NCBI RefSeq assembly: GCF_001423085.1
Contig: NZ_LMNU01000003.1
Coordinates: forward strand, 1,200 to 65,199
Length of the DNA: 64,000 nucleotides
Direction: 5' to 3'
Source: Methylobacterium sp. Leaf125
GTDB taxonomy: Bacteria; Pseudomonadota; Alphaproteobacteria; Rhizobiales; Beijerinckiaceae
The notes beneath the pieces are model-generated. The model had not been told where the DNA came from. It ran no database searches and saw nothing but the letters and a program-made list of their open reading frames with translations. Position 1 is the stretch's first letter. Each line of letters starts with the position of its first letter. A program made the position numbers and the translations under genes. This document shows positions 55,914-64,000 of this stretch, piece by piece.

Positions 55914-56083
55914 CGTACATTTCGGAGCAGGGGCAGACATAGCCTAGCCAGCAAATTGTACGACATAGTACAGACACCCTCTGATGCAGTTCCTTAAGAC
56001 CTAGATCCGGCTATGAGAGACGTCTGTCCCCCTGTCCGAGCAGCAAGACGTTCGATAGCTGCTCTATCGAGCCGCTACGTTTC

Positions 56084-56800
56084 ATGCCGGTGCCGTCACA
56101 GCGATACGTTCGAAATCACCTCCTCAGCATCCTCAGCCCTGATGATTATGAGGCGATCCAATCCGTTGCGGAGGGCGTGGCGCTGGGGCGCCGAGACATC
56201 CTGATCGCCGCCAACAAATCGATCACGCACGTCTATTTCTTAGAATCGGGTATCGGCTCGGAGGTTGCCGCTACGCCCGAGGGCCGGCGGATCGAGGTGT
56301 GCATCACCGGTCCTGAAGGAATTGTCGGGGTCCCGCTACTGCTTGATGTCGACCGGACGCCCCATGAGACCTTCGTGCAAATCGAGGGGGATGCCGTCCG
56401 GGTCGAAGCCACGGCATTCCGGCGCCTCATCGAGGAGCGGCGACTCCTGAGGGGGATCTTCGCGCATTACGCCTATGTGGCCCATTTGCAGACCGCTGGG
56501 ACCGCGCTGTCCAACGGCAGTCATACCTTGGAGGAGCGCCTCGCCCGCTGGCTTCTAATGTGCCACGATCGGGTGGACGGAGACGAGTTCCCCGTCACAC
56601 ACGAGTTCCTCTCGACGATGCTCGGCGTGCGCCGCCCCGGCGTGACGACGGCGATCCACAGCCTGGAGGGCGCCGGGATGATCAAGGCTCGGCGCTCGCA
56701 CGTTCAGGTGTTGGACCGGGACAAGCTCAAGGCCGCGGCGGGGGACAGCTACGGCGTGCCTGAGACGGAATATCGCCGCCTCCTCTGGGCCAGGCGCTGA
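56084..56800 (+). CDS. Crp/Fnr-family transcriptional regulator
   Basis: A 238-aa regulator similar to the one at 54476: it shares ERLARWLLMCHDR, the HTH VTHEFLSTMLGVRRPGVTTA and the end SYGVPETEYRRLLWARR. The effector domain has GSEVAATPEGRRIEVCITGP and GIVGVPLLLDVDRTP. No iron-sulphur Cys set. The two genes are probably paralogues facing outward around the DUF6894-type gene. Targets unknown. Confidence 0.88.
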   Translation: MPVPSQRYVRNHLLSILSPDDYEAIQSVAEGVALGRRDILIAANKSITHVYFLESGIGSEVAATPEGRRIEVCITGPEGIVGVPLLLDVDRTPHETFVQIEGDAVRVEATAFRRLIEERRLLRGIFAHYAYVAHLQTAGTALSNGSHTLEERLARWLLMCHDRVDGDEFPVTHEFLSTMLGVRRPGVTTAIHSLEGAGMIKARRSHVQVLDRDKLKAAAGDSYGVPETEYRRLLWARR

Positions 56801-56817
56801 GCGTCCGTCGGGTCAGG

Positions 56818-57429
56818 TCATCGCGGGGCGGAGGCCGCCGATCCGATGGATCGAATCTTGTCGAGCACACCGGGATAGCTCTCCGGGGTCAGGATTCCCA
56901 CCAGCTTGTCCCGAATGGTGCCATCCGGTCCGATGATGAAGGTCTCGGGAACTCCGTAGACACCGAAATCGATGCCGGTGCGTCCCTCCGTATCGAGCCC
57001 CACGGCCTGGAAGGGAACACCGTTCCGGGTCAGGAAACGGCGCCCATTCTCCGGCGTGTCCTTGTAGTCGATGCCGACCAAGTGGACGCCAGGCTCCCGC
57101 GCCAGTCGCATGAGCTGGGGGTGCTCGATCTGGCAGGGAGCGCACCATGAAGCCCAGAAATTGACCACCGTGACCTTGCCCAGAAGATTGGCATGAGAGA
57201 GGCCGGGAACGAGCGCGCCCTGTGCAACCAAGCCCGGCATCGCCGGCAGGGCGAAGGTCGGCGCCGGCTTGCCGATCAGCGCCGAGGGGATGGCCGCGGG
57301 ATCGGCACCCGAGCGCAGGCGAAGAAAGAAGATCCCAGCAAGGACTGCGAACGTGACGAGCGGCAGGATGACCAACAGCGAACGCCGGACTGGTTCCGGA
57401 CTTTGCATCGAGGATTCGGGCGTGCTCAC
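56818..57429 (-). CDS. ccmG: Cytochrome c biogenesis thioredoxin CcmG/DsbE
   Basis: CcmG (203 aa) is a membrane-anchored periplasmic thioredoxin that keeps apocytochrome c Cys reduced. An N-terminal anchor spans about 17-37. The redox motif is NFWASWCAPCQIEHPQ. It also has the DYKDTPENGRRFL and GVYGVPETFIIGPDG pieces, including the cis-Pro after GV. It is the last gene of ccmC-ccmD-ccmG; its start overlaps ccmD by four bases. Confidence 0.95.
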   Translation of the reverse strand: MSTPESSMQSPEPVRRSLLVILPLVTFAVLAGIFFLRLRSGADPAAIPSALIGKPAPTFALPAMPGLVAQGALVPGLSHANLLGKVTVVNFWASWCAPCQIEHPQLMRLAREPGVHLVGIDYKDTPENGRRFLTRNGVPFQAVGLDTEGRTGIDFGVYGVPETFIIGPDGTIRDKLVGILTPESYPGVLDKIRSIGSAASAPR

Positions 57430-57590
57430 GCGCGGCCTCCCCGACCGTCTTTCACCTCACCCTGCAGGCGATCCAGTTCTCGCTTCCGAGAGCGTTGATC
57501 GCGCACCGCATGAAGAGTCAGCCCACCAACCACCAGCGCGGTGAAGGCATAGGCCCCCAGGATGTAGCCGGCGTGCTGGCCAAGGGTCAT
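57426..57590 (-). CDS. ccmD: Heme exporter protein CcmD
   Basis: CcmD (54 aa) is a small single-span membrane protein that releases holo-CcmE from the CcmABC complex. It has GQHAGYILGAYAFTALVVGG as its membrane segment, followed by a charged cytoplasmic tail rich in Arg/Lys/Glu. The ATG at 57590 is the family start. It lies between ccmC and ccmG, as usual. Confidence 0.88.
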   Translation of the reverse strand: MTLGQHAGYILGAYAFTALVVGGLTLHAVRDQRSRKRELDRLQGEVKDGRGGRA

Positions 57591-57654
57591 GGACAAAACT
57601 TCACGAGTGAGATTTCCGGGGTGCCTGTCCCTGCTGCCCACATCGATGCGGCGC

Positions 57655-58467
57655 TCACAGGCTCTGAACCGCCCGACCGATCGGCGCTTGCCCCATCGCC
57701 CCCTGGCTCATCGACACCCCACGTGCGGACGACGGGCCGGCATCGAGGCGTTCGGCTTCCCGCAGGGTCAAGGCCCGAATTCGGCGCCGCAAGATCTCGG
57801 TGCGCATAGCCTGGAGGTGCAGCGTGACGCCGAGGATCGTGAAAGCGAGGATCATCTCGAGCAGCGGGTAGAGCATGCTGGGGTCGATGGACGATCCGCC
57901 CATGCGCATGATCGACGCCGGCTGGTGCAAGGTCGACCACCAGTTCACCGAGAACTTGATGATCGGCAGATTCACCGCGCCAACCAGGGTCAGGATGGCG
58001 ATGGCACGCGCGGCCCGGCTCGGATCCTCGATCGTCCGCCACAGGGCGATGATCCCGCAATAGATCAGGAACAGCACGAGCATCGAGGTCAGGCGCGCAT
58101 CCCAGACCCAGTAGGTGCCCCACATGGGCTTGCCCCACAGAGATCCGGTCACGAGGCAGATGAGCGTGAAGGCCGCCCCGATCGGCGCGGCGGCGCGCTG
58201 GGCGACATCGGCCAGGGGGTGACGCCAGACGAGGGTTCCGATGGCCGAGATCGCCATGGCGCCGTAGAAGAAGACGCCGAGCCAGGCCGCCGGCACATGG
58301 ATGTACATGATCCGTACGGTCTCGCCCTGCTGGTAATCGGGCGGCACGACGAACCAGGTGAGATACAGACCGACCACGAGGAGCAGACCCGACAGCCCGG
58401 CAAGCCAGGGCATCACGGGCTGGGTCCAGCGCAGGAAGTGACCGGGATGGGCGAGGCGTGTCCACAT
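57655..58467 (-). CDS. ccmC: Heme exporter protein CcmC
   Basis: CcmC (270 aa) is an integral membrane protein that presents heme to CcmE. Several hydrophobic spans are seen, with the heme-handling WWD-type motif WGTYWVWDARLTSML and conserved His in MYIHVPAAWLG and WWSTLHQPASIMR. GAGGGCGAGACC lies upstream of the ATG at 58467. ccmA and ccmB are not adjacent on this side, so they must be elsewhere or lie outside the window. Confidence 0.95.
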   Translation of the reverse strand: MWTRLAHPGHFLRWTQPVMPWLAGLSGLLLVVGLYLTWFVVPPDYQQGETVRIMYIHVPAAWLGVFFYGAMAISAIGTLVWRHPLADVAQRAAAPIGAAFTLICLVTGSLWGKPMWGTYWVWDARLTSMLVLFLIYCGIIALWRTIEDPSRAARAIAILTLVGAVNLPIIKFSVNWWSTLHQPASIMRMGGSSIDPSMLYPLLEMILAFTILGVTLHLQAMRTEILRRRIRALTLREAERLDAGPSSARGVSMSQGAMGQAPIGRAVQSL

Positions 58468-58553
58468 GGTCTCGCCCTCTAGCCCAGGGTGCGGTGCAGC
58501 GGCAATGCGTGGGTTACGCGCAGGAGGCGAGACCCGGTCACGTCCTCGGGCGA

Positions 58554-60920
58554 TCAGCCACTGGACTGGAAGCCTTCCAGGGGTGCTGCCACGCTGCAGA
58601 CGAGACCGGTGGGATGGTAGTCCAGCGCGATCGTGCCGCCGACGGCACCGACGAGGCCGCGCTCGATCAGTCGCGACCCGAACCCCTTGTGCGTGGGCGG
58701 TGTGACCATCGGCCCATCCGCTTCGGACCAGATCAGACGGACCATCGTCCCACCCGTGGTTCGATCCTGGTCGAGGCTCCAGTGAAGGTTGACCCGTCCA
58801 TCGGGAACCGAGAGCGCACCGTACTTGGCGGCGTTGGTCGCCAACTCGTGCAGCATCAGCGCGAGGGCCAGGGCCGCCTTCGAGCCGAGAAGGACCGCAG
58901 GGCCCGCGAATGCAAAGCGCCCGGGCTGCCGATCGTCGTGAATCGAGAGGGCGCCGCGCATCACCGCCTCCATCTCGGCGCTCTCGTGCACCCCGGCGAG
59001 CAGGATGTCGTGTGCCTTGCCGAGGGCGATGAGACGGGCCGCCAGGGCTTCCTTGGCGGCCTCGATATCGGTGACGTTGCGCAGGGTCTGCGAGGCGATG
59101 GCCTGGACCATCGCGAGGGTGTTCTTGAGGCGGTGGCTCAGTTCCCGGTTCAACGTACGCTGCTGTTCGTCGGCTTCGACGCGGGTGAGACCGCCCCAGG
59201 CGCGCTCCGCCACTTCGCGTGCGAACGTGATCTCGCCGGCACTCCAATCGCGGGGATGGCGATCGAGGACGTAGAGAATGCCCACGAGGCGGCCCCGGCG
59301 GAGAACCGGCACCTTGATCACGGCGCGCATCCCGAGCCGGGCATAGCCCTCCGGGTCGTCGACGCGCTCGGGCGTTGCGGCGATATCGGCCACGCTGATG
59401 ACGTCGCCGCGGCCCAGACGGCCGACGCTCGCCGCCAGGGTCGACCGGGACGCGGTCGGCAGGCCGACGGCGTGGGTCGCATCCGCGTCCCCCTCGGCGG
59501 TCCAGTCGGGATTCAGCGATGCGATCTGACCGCCGGGGTCGACCTGGGCATAGCCCGCCCGGGCGACCAGGAGGGTCCGCCCCAGGCTCTCGGCCGTAGC
59601 GGCGACCACGTCGGCGTGCGTGTGCAGGTCGCGCAGGCGGTCGCCGAGGGCGATCAGCGCCTCGCGGCGGGCATCGGCGCGCTTCTCCTCGGTGATGTCC
59701 TCGATCATCGCCGTGGCGTGGACGTCGCCGCCCAGGCGCTGTGAGACCAGGTTGACCCGCGCCCAGATGATGCGCCCGTCCATGCGGCGGTAGCGCTTCT
59801 CCAGGCGGAGCTGCAGGGTCTCCCCAGTCGCGAGGCGCTCGTGCAGCCCCGCCCGGTCGTCGTCGTCCTCGGGCGGTGTCCAGCGGGCGAGGGAATGGCC
59901 GAGGATCTCGGATTCCGGCGCCCCCCAGATCTCGCACAGCTTGGCGTTCACCGCGAAGGCGCGCACGGTCCGCGGATCGAACTGGACGATGCCGATATTG
60001 GCGCCCTGGAACACCGCCCGGAACTGCGCGCCGACGCGGTTGCGCTCTGTCAGGTCGAGCAGCGCGGCGCTCATGCGCAGGGGGATTCCGTCCGCGTCGC
60101 GGACCAGGGCGCCGCGGTCGAGGACCTCCGCGTAGGTGCCGTCGGCGCGCCGGAAGCGGTACTCCTGGCTCCAGGCCTCGACGCCGCCCGCGAGGGCGGC
60201 GCCCAGAGCGGCCTCGACGCCGGGGCGATCGTCCGGGTGGATCCGGGCGAGCCACCAGGCGCTGGTCGGTCCCACCTCCGACGGCGCCCAGCCGTAGGCG
60301 GTGGTCAGGGCGGGATTCCACAGCACGACGCCGGTGGCGAGGTCCCAGTCGCGGATGGCGTCGTTGGTGGCGCGTGCGGCGATGTCGGCCGCCCGCGCCT
60401 CGGTGACGTCCTGCATCGTGCCGACCAGGCGGGCCGCGCGGCCCTGGTCGACCACGCGTCGCGCCCGCGCCCGTATCCAACGCGGTCGTGTCGAGGTCAC
60501 GCGCCGGACCGTGCAGTCCAGCGTCCCGGACCCTGCCGGAGCGAGGGCGGCGCAGAACGCCGCGTCCAGCGCGGCGCGATCCTCGGGGTCGAGGGCCGCG
60601 AGGACGGTGTCCGCGTCGGCGACCGGCCCCGGCGCGGCGAGGCCGAGCAGGCTCCGGAATCCGGCGTCGCACCGGAGGGTCCGGGTGGCGGGGTCGTAGG
60701 TGAACAGGCCGAGGCCGGCCGACTCCGCGGCGAGACGCAGGAGCAGCGCCGCATCCGCGGGATCACCTGTGGGATCGCTTGCGGTATCGCTTGCGGAATC
60801 ACTCGGGGGACCACTTGCCGCGTCGAAGCCCGGCGCGCCCGCAGCCGTCCGGTCCCCGGCGGCCGGGGGCGGCTCGTCCGGGGCCTGGCCAGGCTGCTGG
60901 TTTGCGGCGGGCTGCGTCAT
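58554..60920 (-). CDS. PAS-PAS-PAS-GAF HWE-family histidine kinase
   Basis: A soluble sensor kinase (788 aa). A Pro/Ala/Asp-rich N-terminus (1-50) precedes three PAS domains (about 56-175, 185-293, 298-412), a GAF domain (about 415-578) and an HWE kinase core. The phospho-acceptor H596 is in ELSHRLKNTLAMVQAIASQT. The ATPase has MLHELATNAAKYGALS and the Trp-Glu signature in IWSEADGPMV. No receiver or membrane span. The input is unknown; PAS/GAF could bind heme, flavin or bilin. HWE kinases often act in light or general stress responses in this group. Upstream of ccmC on the same strand. Confidence 0.9.
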   Translation of the reverse strand: MTQPAANQQPGQAPDEPPPAAGDRTAAGAPGFDAASGPPSDSASDTASDPTGDPADAALLLRLAAESAGLGLFTYDPATRTLRCDAGFRSLLGLAAPGPVADADTVLAALDPEDRAALDAAFCAALAPAGSGTLDCTVRRVTSTRPRWIRARARRVVDQGRAARLVGTMQDVTEARAADIAARATNDAIRDWDLATGVVLWNPALTTAYGWAPSEVGPTSAWWLARIHPDDRPGVEAALGAALAGGVEAWSQEYRFRRADGTYAEVLDRGALVRDADGIPLRMSAALLDLTERNRVGAQFRAVFQGANIGIVQFDPRTVRAFAVNAKLCEIWGAPESEILGHSLARWTPPEDDDDRAGLHERLATGETLQLRLEKRYRRMDGRIIWARVNLVSQRLGGDVHATAMIEDITEEKRADARREALIALGDRLRDLHTHADVVAATAESLGRTLLVARAGYAQVDPGGQIASLNPDWTAEGDADATHAVGLPTASRSTLAASVGRLGRGDVISVADIAATPERVDDPEGYARLGMRAVIKVPVLRRGRLVGILYVLDRHPRDWSAGEITFAREVAERAWGGLTRVEADEQQRTLNRELSHRLKNTLAMVQAIASQTLRNVTDIEAAKEALAARLIALGKAHDILLAGVHESAEMEAVMRGALSIHDDRQPGRFAFAGPAVLLGSKAALALALMLHELATNAAKYGALSVPDGRVNLHWSLDQDRTTGGTMVRLIWSEADGPMVTPPTHKGFGSRLIERGLVGAVGGTIALDYHPTGLVCSVAAPLEGFQSSG

Positions 60921-60960
60921 CGGGGGCAGGCGGGGAAGCGGAGCTCTGCGGAGGGGAGGG

Positions 60961-61788
60961 TCAGGCCGGTTCGGACGTCGCGAGTTCGCGCGGCGCGTCC
61001 GTCTCCCGCCGGTCGGGGGGCGGCTCCACCGCCACGAGGCCGCCGCCGGGATCGTAGACCGCGCCGAGCACCGTCTCGTAGTGCCTCCGCACGACGCCGT
61101 GGCACTCGCAGGCGGCGGTCTCCGCCAGCACGCGGTTGCGGACGGTGATGCGGCCGCGCCCGACCTCGATCAGGCCCTGCTGCTGCAGCGCCCGCAGGAT
61201 CCGGGTGAGGTAGGTCCGCTGCACGCCCAGCATGGTGGCGAGCAGCTCGTGGGTCACCGGCAGGACGTCGGTGCCGATGCGGTCCTGCAGGGTCAGGAGC
61301 CAGCGCAGGCAGCGCGATTCGATCGGGTGCAGGGCGTTGCACGCCACCGATTGCAGGACCTGGGCGAGCAGGCAGTCGGCGTAGCGGGTGAACAGGTTGC
61401 GCAGGGCCGGGGAGACCCGCTTGGCCTCCTGGAGGCGCAGGGCGTCCATGCGCAGGATCGGTCCGCCGATCTGGACGACGGCGTTGGTGGAGGCGGGCAG
61501 GAAGCCGCTGCTGACGACGCCGCCCACCGCGCCCTCGCGACCCACCGTGGCGACCTCGGCGCTGCGGCCGTCGCGCATGGCGACGATGAGGGTGACCACC
61601 GCCTGCCGGCACGGAAAGGCGATGGAGGTGACGTCGCTGCCGGCCTCGAACAGGGACTCGCCGCGCTCCCGCGGCAGGGGGTCGAGGAAGGGCTCGAGCA
61701 GCGCGCGATCCTCGGGCCGGAGGCCGTCGAGGAGAAGGTTGCCCGTAGGTCGATCGGAGGCCGGGCCCATGCCGTGCGCTGTGTTCAC
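60961..61788 (-). CDS. Crp/Fnr-family transcriptional regulator
   Basis: A 275-aa Crp/Fnr-type regulator, more divergent than the other two in this region. The effector domain has FPCRQAVVTLIVAMRDGRSA and VGREGAVGGVVSSG. The HTH is VTHELLATMLGVQRTYLTRI. C-terminally it carries an extra Pro/Arg/Glu-rich tail. It lies upstream of the HWE kinase gene on the same strand (40 bp gap), suggesting a functional pair. Two palindromes lie upstream (61833-61867). Confidence 0.88.
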   Translation of the reverse strand: MNTAHGMGPASDRPTGNLLLDGLRPEDRALLEPFLDPLPRERGESLFEAGSDVTSIAFPCRQAVVTLIVAMRDGRSAEVATVGREGAVGGVVSSGFLPASTNAVVQIGGPILRMDALRLQEAKRVSPALRNLFTRYADCLLAQVLQSVACNALHPIESRCLRWLLTLQDRIGTDVLPVTHELLATMLGVQRTYLTRILRALQQQGLIEVGRGRITVRNRVLAETAACECHGVVRRHYETVLGAVYDPGGGLVAVEPPPDRRETDAPRELATSEPA

Positions 61789-61832
61789 CGTCTGTCTCTC
61801 AGGCCTCTAGCGCAGAGCCGTCGCATCCGTCT

Positions 61833-61867
61833 GTCTACAAGTAGACATTTGCTGAGACAAATTTGTC
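61833..61867 (-). promoter_or_regulatory. Two palindromes upstream of the Crp/Fnr gene
   Basis: GTCTACAAGTAGAC (61833-61846) is an inverted repeat with two central bases. GACAAATTTGTC (61856-61867) is a perfect 12-bp palindrome. They lie 45-80 bases before the start at 61788 in an AT-richer stretch and could be operator or Crp/Fnr-type sites. Confidence 0.5.
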
Positions 61868-61963
61868 GTTTTGATGGGAACTCCAGTGGACGCGTGCCGT
61901 CAACGGGGCGATTCGTGCATTCGCGCTAGAGACCCGGACGGGAAAGCCGCTGCGGACCGGCTT

Positions 61964-62215
61964 TCAGCGCGCCTGGCCGGCCTCGTCGCCCTCGCCGATA
62001 CAGTCGAGGGCCCGCTCCACGGCCGTCACGGCGTCGAGGAGGTTCTGGACCGTGCGCTCGACCTCGCGGGCCGGGCGTCCCATGGCGGCGGCCCGGGCGC
62101 TCACGAGCTCCAGCTGCTCCAGGAGCGCGAAGAGATCGTCGGCGACCGCCACCACGTCGCTGATGACGACCGGCGGAGCGGCGGGGCGGCGGAGGAAGGG
62201 AACGACGTTGCTCAT
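61964..62215 (-). CDS. Small hypothetical protein
   Basis: An 83-aa protein from the ATG at 62215 (MSNVVPFLRRPAAPPV). It is Ala/Val-rich and mostly helical, with LFALLEQLELVSARAAAMGR and REVERTVQNLLDAVTAVERA. An earlier ATG at 62224 adds three residues; the frame further up to 62332 looks non-coding. No family recognised, but the composition looks like a real gene. Confidence 0.55.
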   Translation of the reverse strand: MSNVVPFLRRPAAPPVVISDVVAVADDLFALLEQLELVSARAAAMGRPAREVERTVQNLLDAVTAVERALDCIGEGDEAGQAR

Positions 62216-62441
62216 TGACACCATGTCTCGCGTGTTCGCGGGCAAAGCGCCAGCCTGCCCGCGCCGCGATTCCCCATCTTCACCCCCCGAACCGCCGCTT
62301 CCTTGCCGAGGTGGTGAGCATTTTCGTGGCACGGCAACATCAGTACGGCAGGAACCGGCGACGATTCGTTAGCCTTGCGCTTGACGGGCGCGGGGCCGGG
62401 GCAGCACCACAGGCGCTGCTTTCGCCACAGGATCCGCCCCG

Positions 62442-62657
62442 ATGCGCCTCGCTTCCCTCGCCCTCGCCGCCACCCTCCTGGGCGGCCTCTGCGCCTGCAA
62501 CAGCGACAGCCCGAGCGGCCGCAGCGGTCTCTCGGACGCCTTCGACACCAGCAACTATCGCCAGTCCAGCAACACCAACGGCACCCAGACCCGCCGCGAC
62601 GTCAACCGCCAGTACACCCAGCCGTCGATGCCTTCGATCGCCTTCCGCGGCAACTGA
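62442..62657 (+). CDS. Small putative lipoprotein
   Basis: A 71-aa protein with a lipoprotein-type signal: a hydrophobic stretch (LASLALAATLLGGL) ends at LCAC, so a lipobox Cys at about residue 17 or 19 is likely. The mature part is Ser/Asn/Thr/Arg-rich (NSDSPSGRSG, QSSNTNGTQTRRDVNRQYTQ) with no domain. It probably sits in the outer membrane. Alone between gene-poor stretches. Confidence 0.6.
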   Translation: MRLASLALAATLLGGLCACNSDSPSGRSGLSDAFDTSNYRQSSNTNGTQTRRDVNRQYTQPSMPSIAFRGN

Positions 62658-63185
62658 GCCGGCAGCGTCCCCCGGTGCGTCCCTTCCCCGGATGGGGGAG
62701 GGGCGTGGGCGTGACGCCGTCCTCCACGCGAGGACCTGAGCGACGCGACGGCGTCCACCCGGGTTGACACGCGGAGACCGCTTCGCGCGGCGAAACGGTA
62801 TCCGTCCCACCCCGCCATCCCGGGGCCGCGCAGCGGCGCCCGGGATCCAGGCGCGCAGGTGGCGCAAGATGTGACAGCGTTGGCGGCTCTGGAGTCCGGG
62901 CGCGCCGACGGCGCCTCGGAACGACGATGCGCTGTCGCTTGCCATCCCCCCCCCGGGAAGCCGGAGCGGATCAGCGTCGCCCGGCTTGGACGGAGGGCGT
63001 GTCCCTCTCCCCGTCGGGGGACGAGGCTCGGCGCGGGGGGTGGCTCCGCGGGCTTCCGGTGGCTCCGCTGGCCTCCGACGGTCGGGGGCGCCCAAGCCTC
63101 TCCGCCTTCAACGCCGTCCCACGAGCGCAACGGATCTCGGGCCGGCCCGGGATCCGCCGGGGGGCGCGTGCCCCAGGCCCCGCCC
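62658..63185. other. Gene-free GC-rich stretch
   Basis: About 530 bp without a convincing gene. It contains the palindrome at 62817-62846, a run of nine Cs near 62947 and many GC-rich low-complexity runs. Open frames exist on both strands but only because stop codons are rare at this GC content. Confidence 0.5.
62817..62846. repeat. REP-like palindrome
   Basis: ATCCCGGG and CCCGGGAT form the outer stem and GCCGC/GCGGC the inner stem, with one bulged G and a GCA loop. The CATCCCGGG...CCCGGGATCCAG form resembles dispersed palindromic repeats of alphaproteobacterial intergenic regions. Confidence 0.45.
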
Positions 63186-64000
63186 TCAGTTCTTCGCCAG
63201 CGCGTCCGCGAAGGCGATCATGCGGTTGCGGGCGTAGGTCGGCAGGCCGGCGCTGATCGAGGTGCCGGTGTTGAAGGACGAGTTGCCCATCAGCACCTGG
63301 GCCGGCAGCAGGTTCTTGAGCACCGGCACGCGGGCGTATTCCTGCTTGCGGTCGAGGACGTCGCCCTTGATCGCCAGGGCCATGTAGGTGGTCACCACGG
63401 TCTTGCCGGGATCGCCCGGCATCGGCTGGAACACCGCCAGGAACTTGCCGAAGCGCAGGATCTGGTTGACCCAGAAGATCGTCTGCTCCAGCCCGCCGGT
63501 CACCGGCGTGTCGAGCTTGGTGAGGTTGCCCAGGGCCGCGATCTCCGCCGGGGGCAGGGTGCGCAGTTCGCTCTGGAACGAGACGAACTCGGCGATCTTC
63601 TTCGAGGCCCCGTCCTCCAGCCGGTTGGCGAGCTTCACGCCGAGCGGCAGCTTGCCCTCCAGGTCGTAGCGCGACTCGATGCAGGTCGTGCCGACCTCGC
63701 ACCAGGGCCGGTCCGGCCGCTTGGCGAAGGCCGCCGCCGGGTCCTTGTTCGGCGTGGCGTCGGCCGCGTTCAGGGCCTTGTGCTTGATCACCGGGTCCAT
63801 CTTCGCGACGAAGCCGAGGGTGGCGTAGGCGGAGAGGTCGATGCTCTCCGGGGCCTTCGCCACCACGAAGCGCCCCTGCGCCACGTAGACCTTCAGGGTC
63901 TCGTGCCGGCGCTTGGCCACCCCGTTCAGGGTCTGCACGTAGTCGGGCTCGGCATAGGTCGGGTGCGGGGCCAGAGCCGCGCGCTCGCCGGGGCGCAGCT
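63186..64000 (-). CDS. Unrecognised protein, C-terminal part only
   Basis: The C-terminal 271 or so residues of a longer protein whose start lies beyond the window edge; the frame is open through 64000. Visible pieces include GRFVVAKAPESIDLSAYATL, DRPWCEVGTTCIESRYDLEG, FWVNQILRFGKFLAVFQPMP and VLMGNSSFNTGTSISAGLPT. The sequence has two conserved-looking Cys and an alpha/beta pattern, suggesting a folded, perhaps exported domain. No family is recognised. An in-frame GTG at 63938 is an internal codon, because the frame continues upstream. Confidence 0.7.
   Translation of the reverse strand, partial: LRPGERAALAPHPTYAEPDYVQTLNGVAKRRHETLKVYVAQGRFVVAKAPESIDLSAYATLGFVAKMDPVIKHKALNAADATPNKDPAAAFAKRPDRPWCEVGTTCIESRYDLEGKLPLGVKLANRLEDGASKKIAEFVSFQSELRTLPPAEIAALGNLTKLDTPVTGGLEQTIFWVNQILRFGKFLAVFQPMPGDPGKTVVTTYMALAIKGDVLDRKQEYARVPVLKNLLPAQVLMGNSSFNTGTSISAGLPTYARNRMIAFADALAKN

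Noticed and set aside
58468-60672. The upstream extension of the ccmC frame (open to 60672)
   Set aside because: It runs through the HWE kinase gene in another frame. CcmC begins with its own Shine-Dalgarno and the family N-terminus at 58467.

Overview
The window looks like a chromosome segment of a Methylobacterium/Methylorubrum-type alphaproteobacterium (Hyphomicrobiales). This is inferred from the very GC-rich coding sequence, the tuf-S10-spc-alpha ribosomal order, a DUF6894-type small protein, an HWE-family histidine kinase and several atypical Crp/Fnr regulators. No tRNA, rRNA, insertion sequence or CRISPR array was recognised.

Region 1 (1-17731) is the ribosomal supercluster: the tuf 3' end, the S10 block (rpsJ to rpsQ), the spc block (rplN to secY), adk and the alpha block (rpsM, rpsK, rpoA, rplQ). 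It is interrupted twice by non-ribosomal genes. A strong intrinsic terminator and an AAA+ ATPase gene lie between rpsQ and rplN. A metallo-beta-lactamase-fold hydrolase lies between rpsK and rpoA. A clear terminator closes the cluster after rplQ.

Region 2 (17786-29156, minus strand) is a complete chemosensory operon. In transcription order it encodes CheW, CheR with TPR-like repeats, CheW, a transmembrane MCP, a CheA-REC hybrid, CheB and two soluble hybrid histidine kinases. There is no CheY and no GGDEF output protein. The parts list resembles Wsp-type or Rhodospirillum centenum Che3-type 'alternative cellular function' systems, so the output is probably not flagellar control. A small periplasmic PepSY-like protein is encoded divergently.

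Region 3 (29686-35063) is branched-chain amino acid biosynthesis. A promoter, a 16-residue leader peptide with an Ile-Leu-Ile-Val run and a terminator/antiterminator region precede ilvB and ilvN. A GST gene and a TetR gene with a palindromic operator follow, then ilvC and its terminator.

Region 4 (35201-42911) holds a pyridoxamine-phosphate-oxidase-fold protein, trpS, an endonuclease III-type DNA repair gene, and the glycine cleavage genes gcvT-gcvH-gcvP behind a tandem glycine riboswitch.

Region 5 (42912-49132) is accessory and partly AT-rich: small ORFs, a GH114-like protein with a repeats-in-toxin-like C-terminus, XRE and AraC regulators, ogt, a possible decayed gene and an exported GyrI-like protein whose start carries an 18-bp tandem duplication.

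Region 6 (49414-54450) is housekeeping: dapF, mtaB, an RluA-type pseudouridine synthase, ftsY and yciB. Region 7 (54476-64000) holds three Crp/Fnr regulators, cytochrome c maturation genes ccmC-ccmD-ccmG, a large PAS-GAF HWE sensor kinase, small hypothetical proteins, a lipoprotein and the 3' part of an unrecognised gene.
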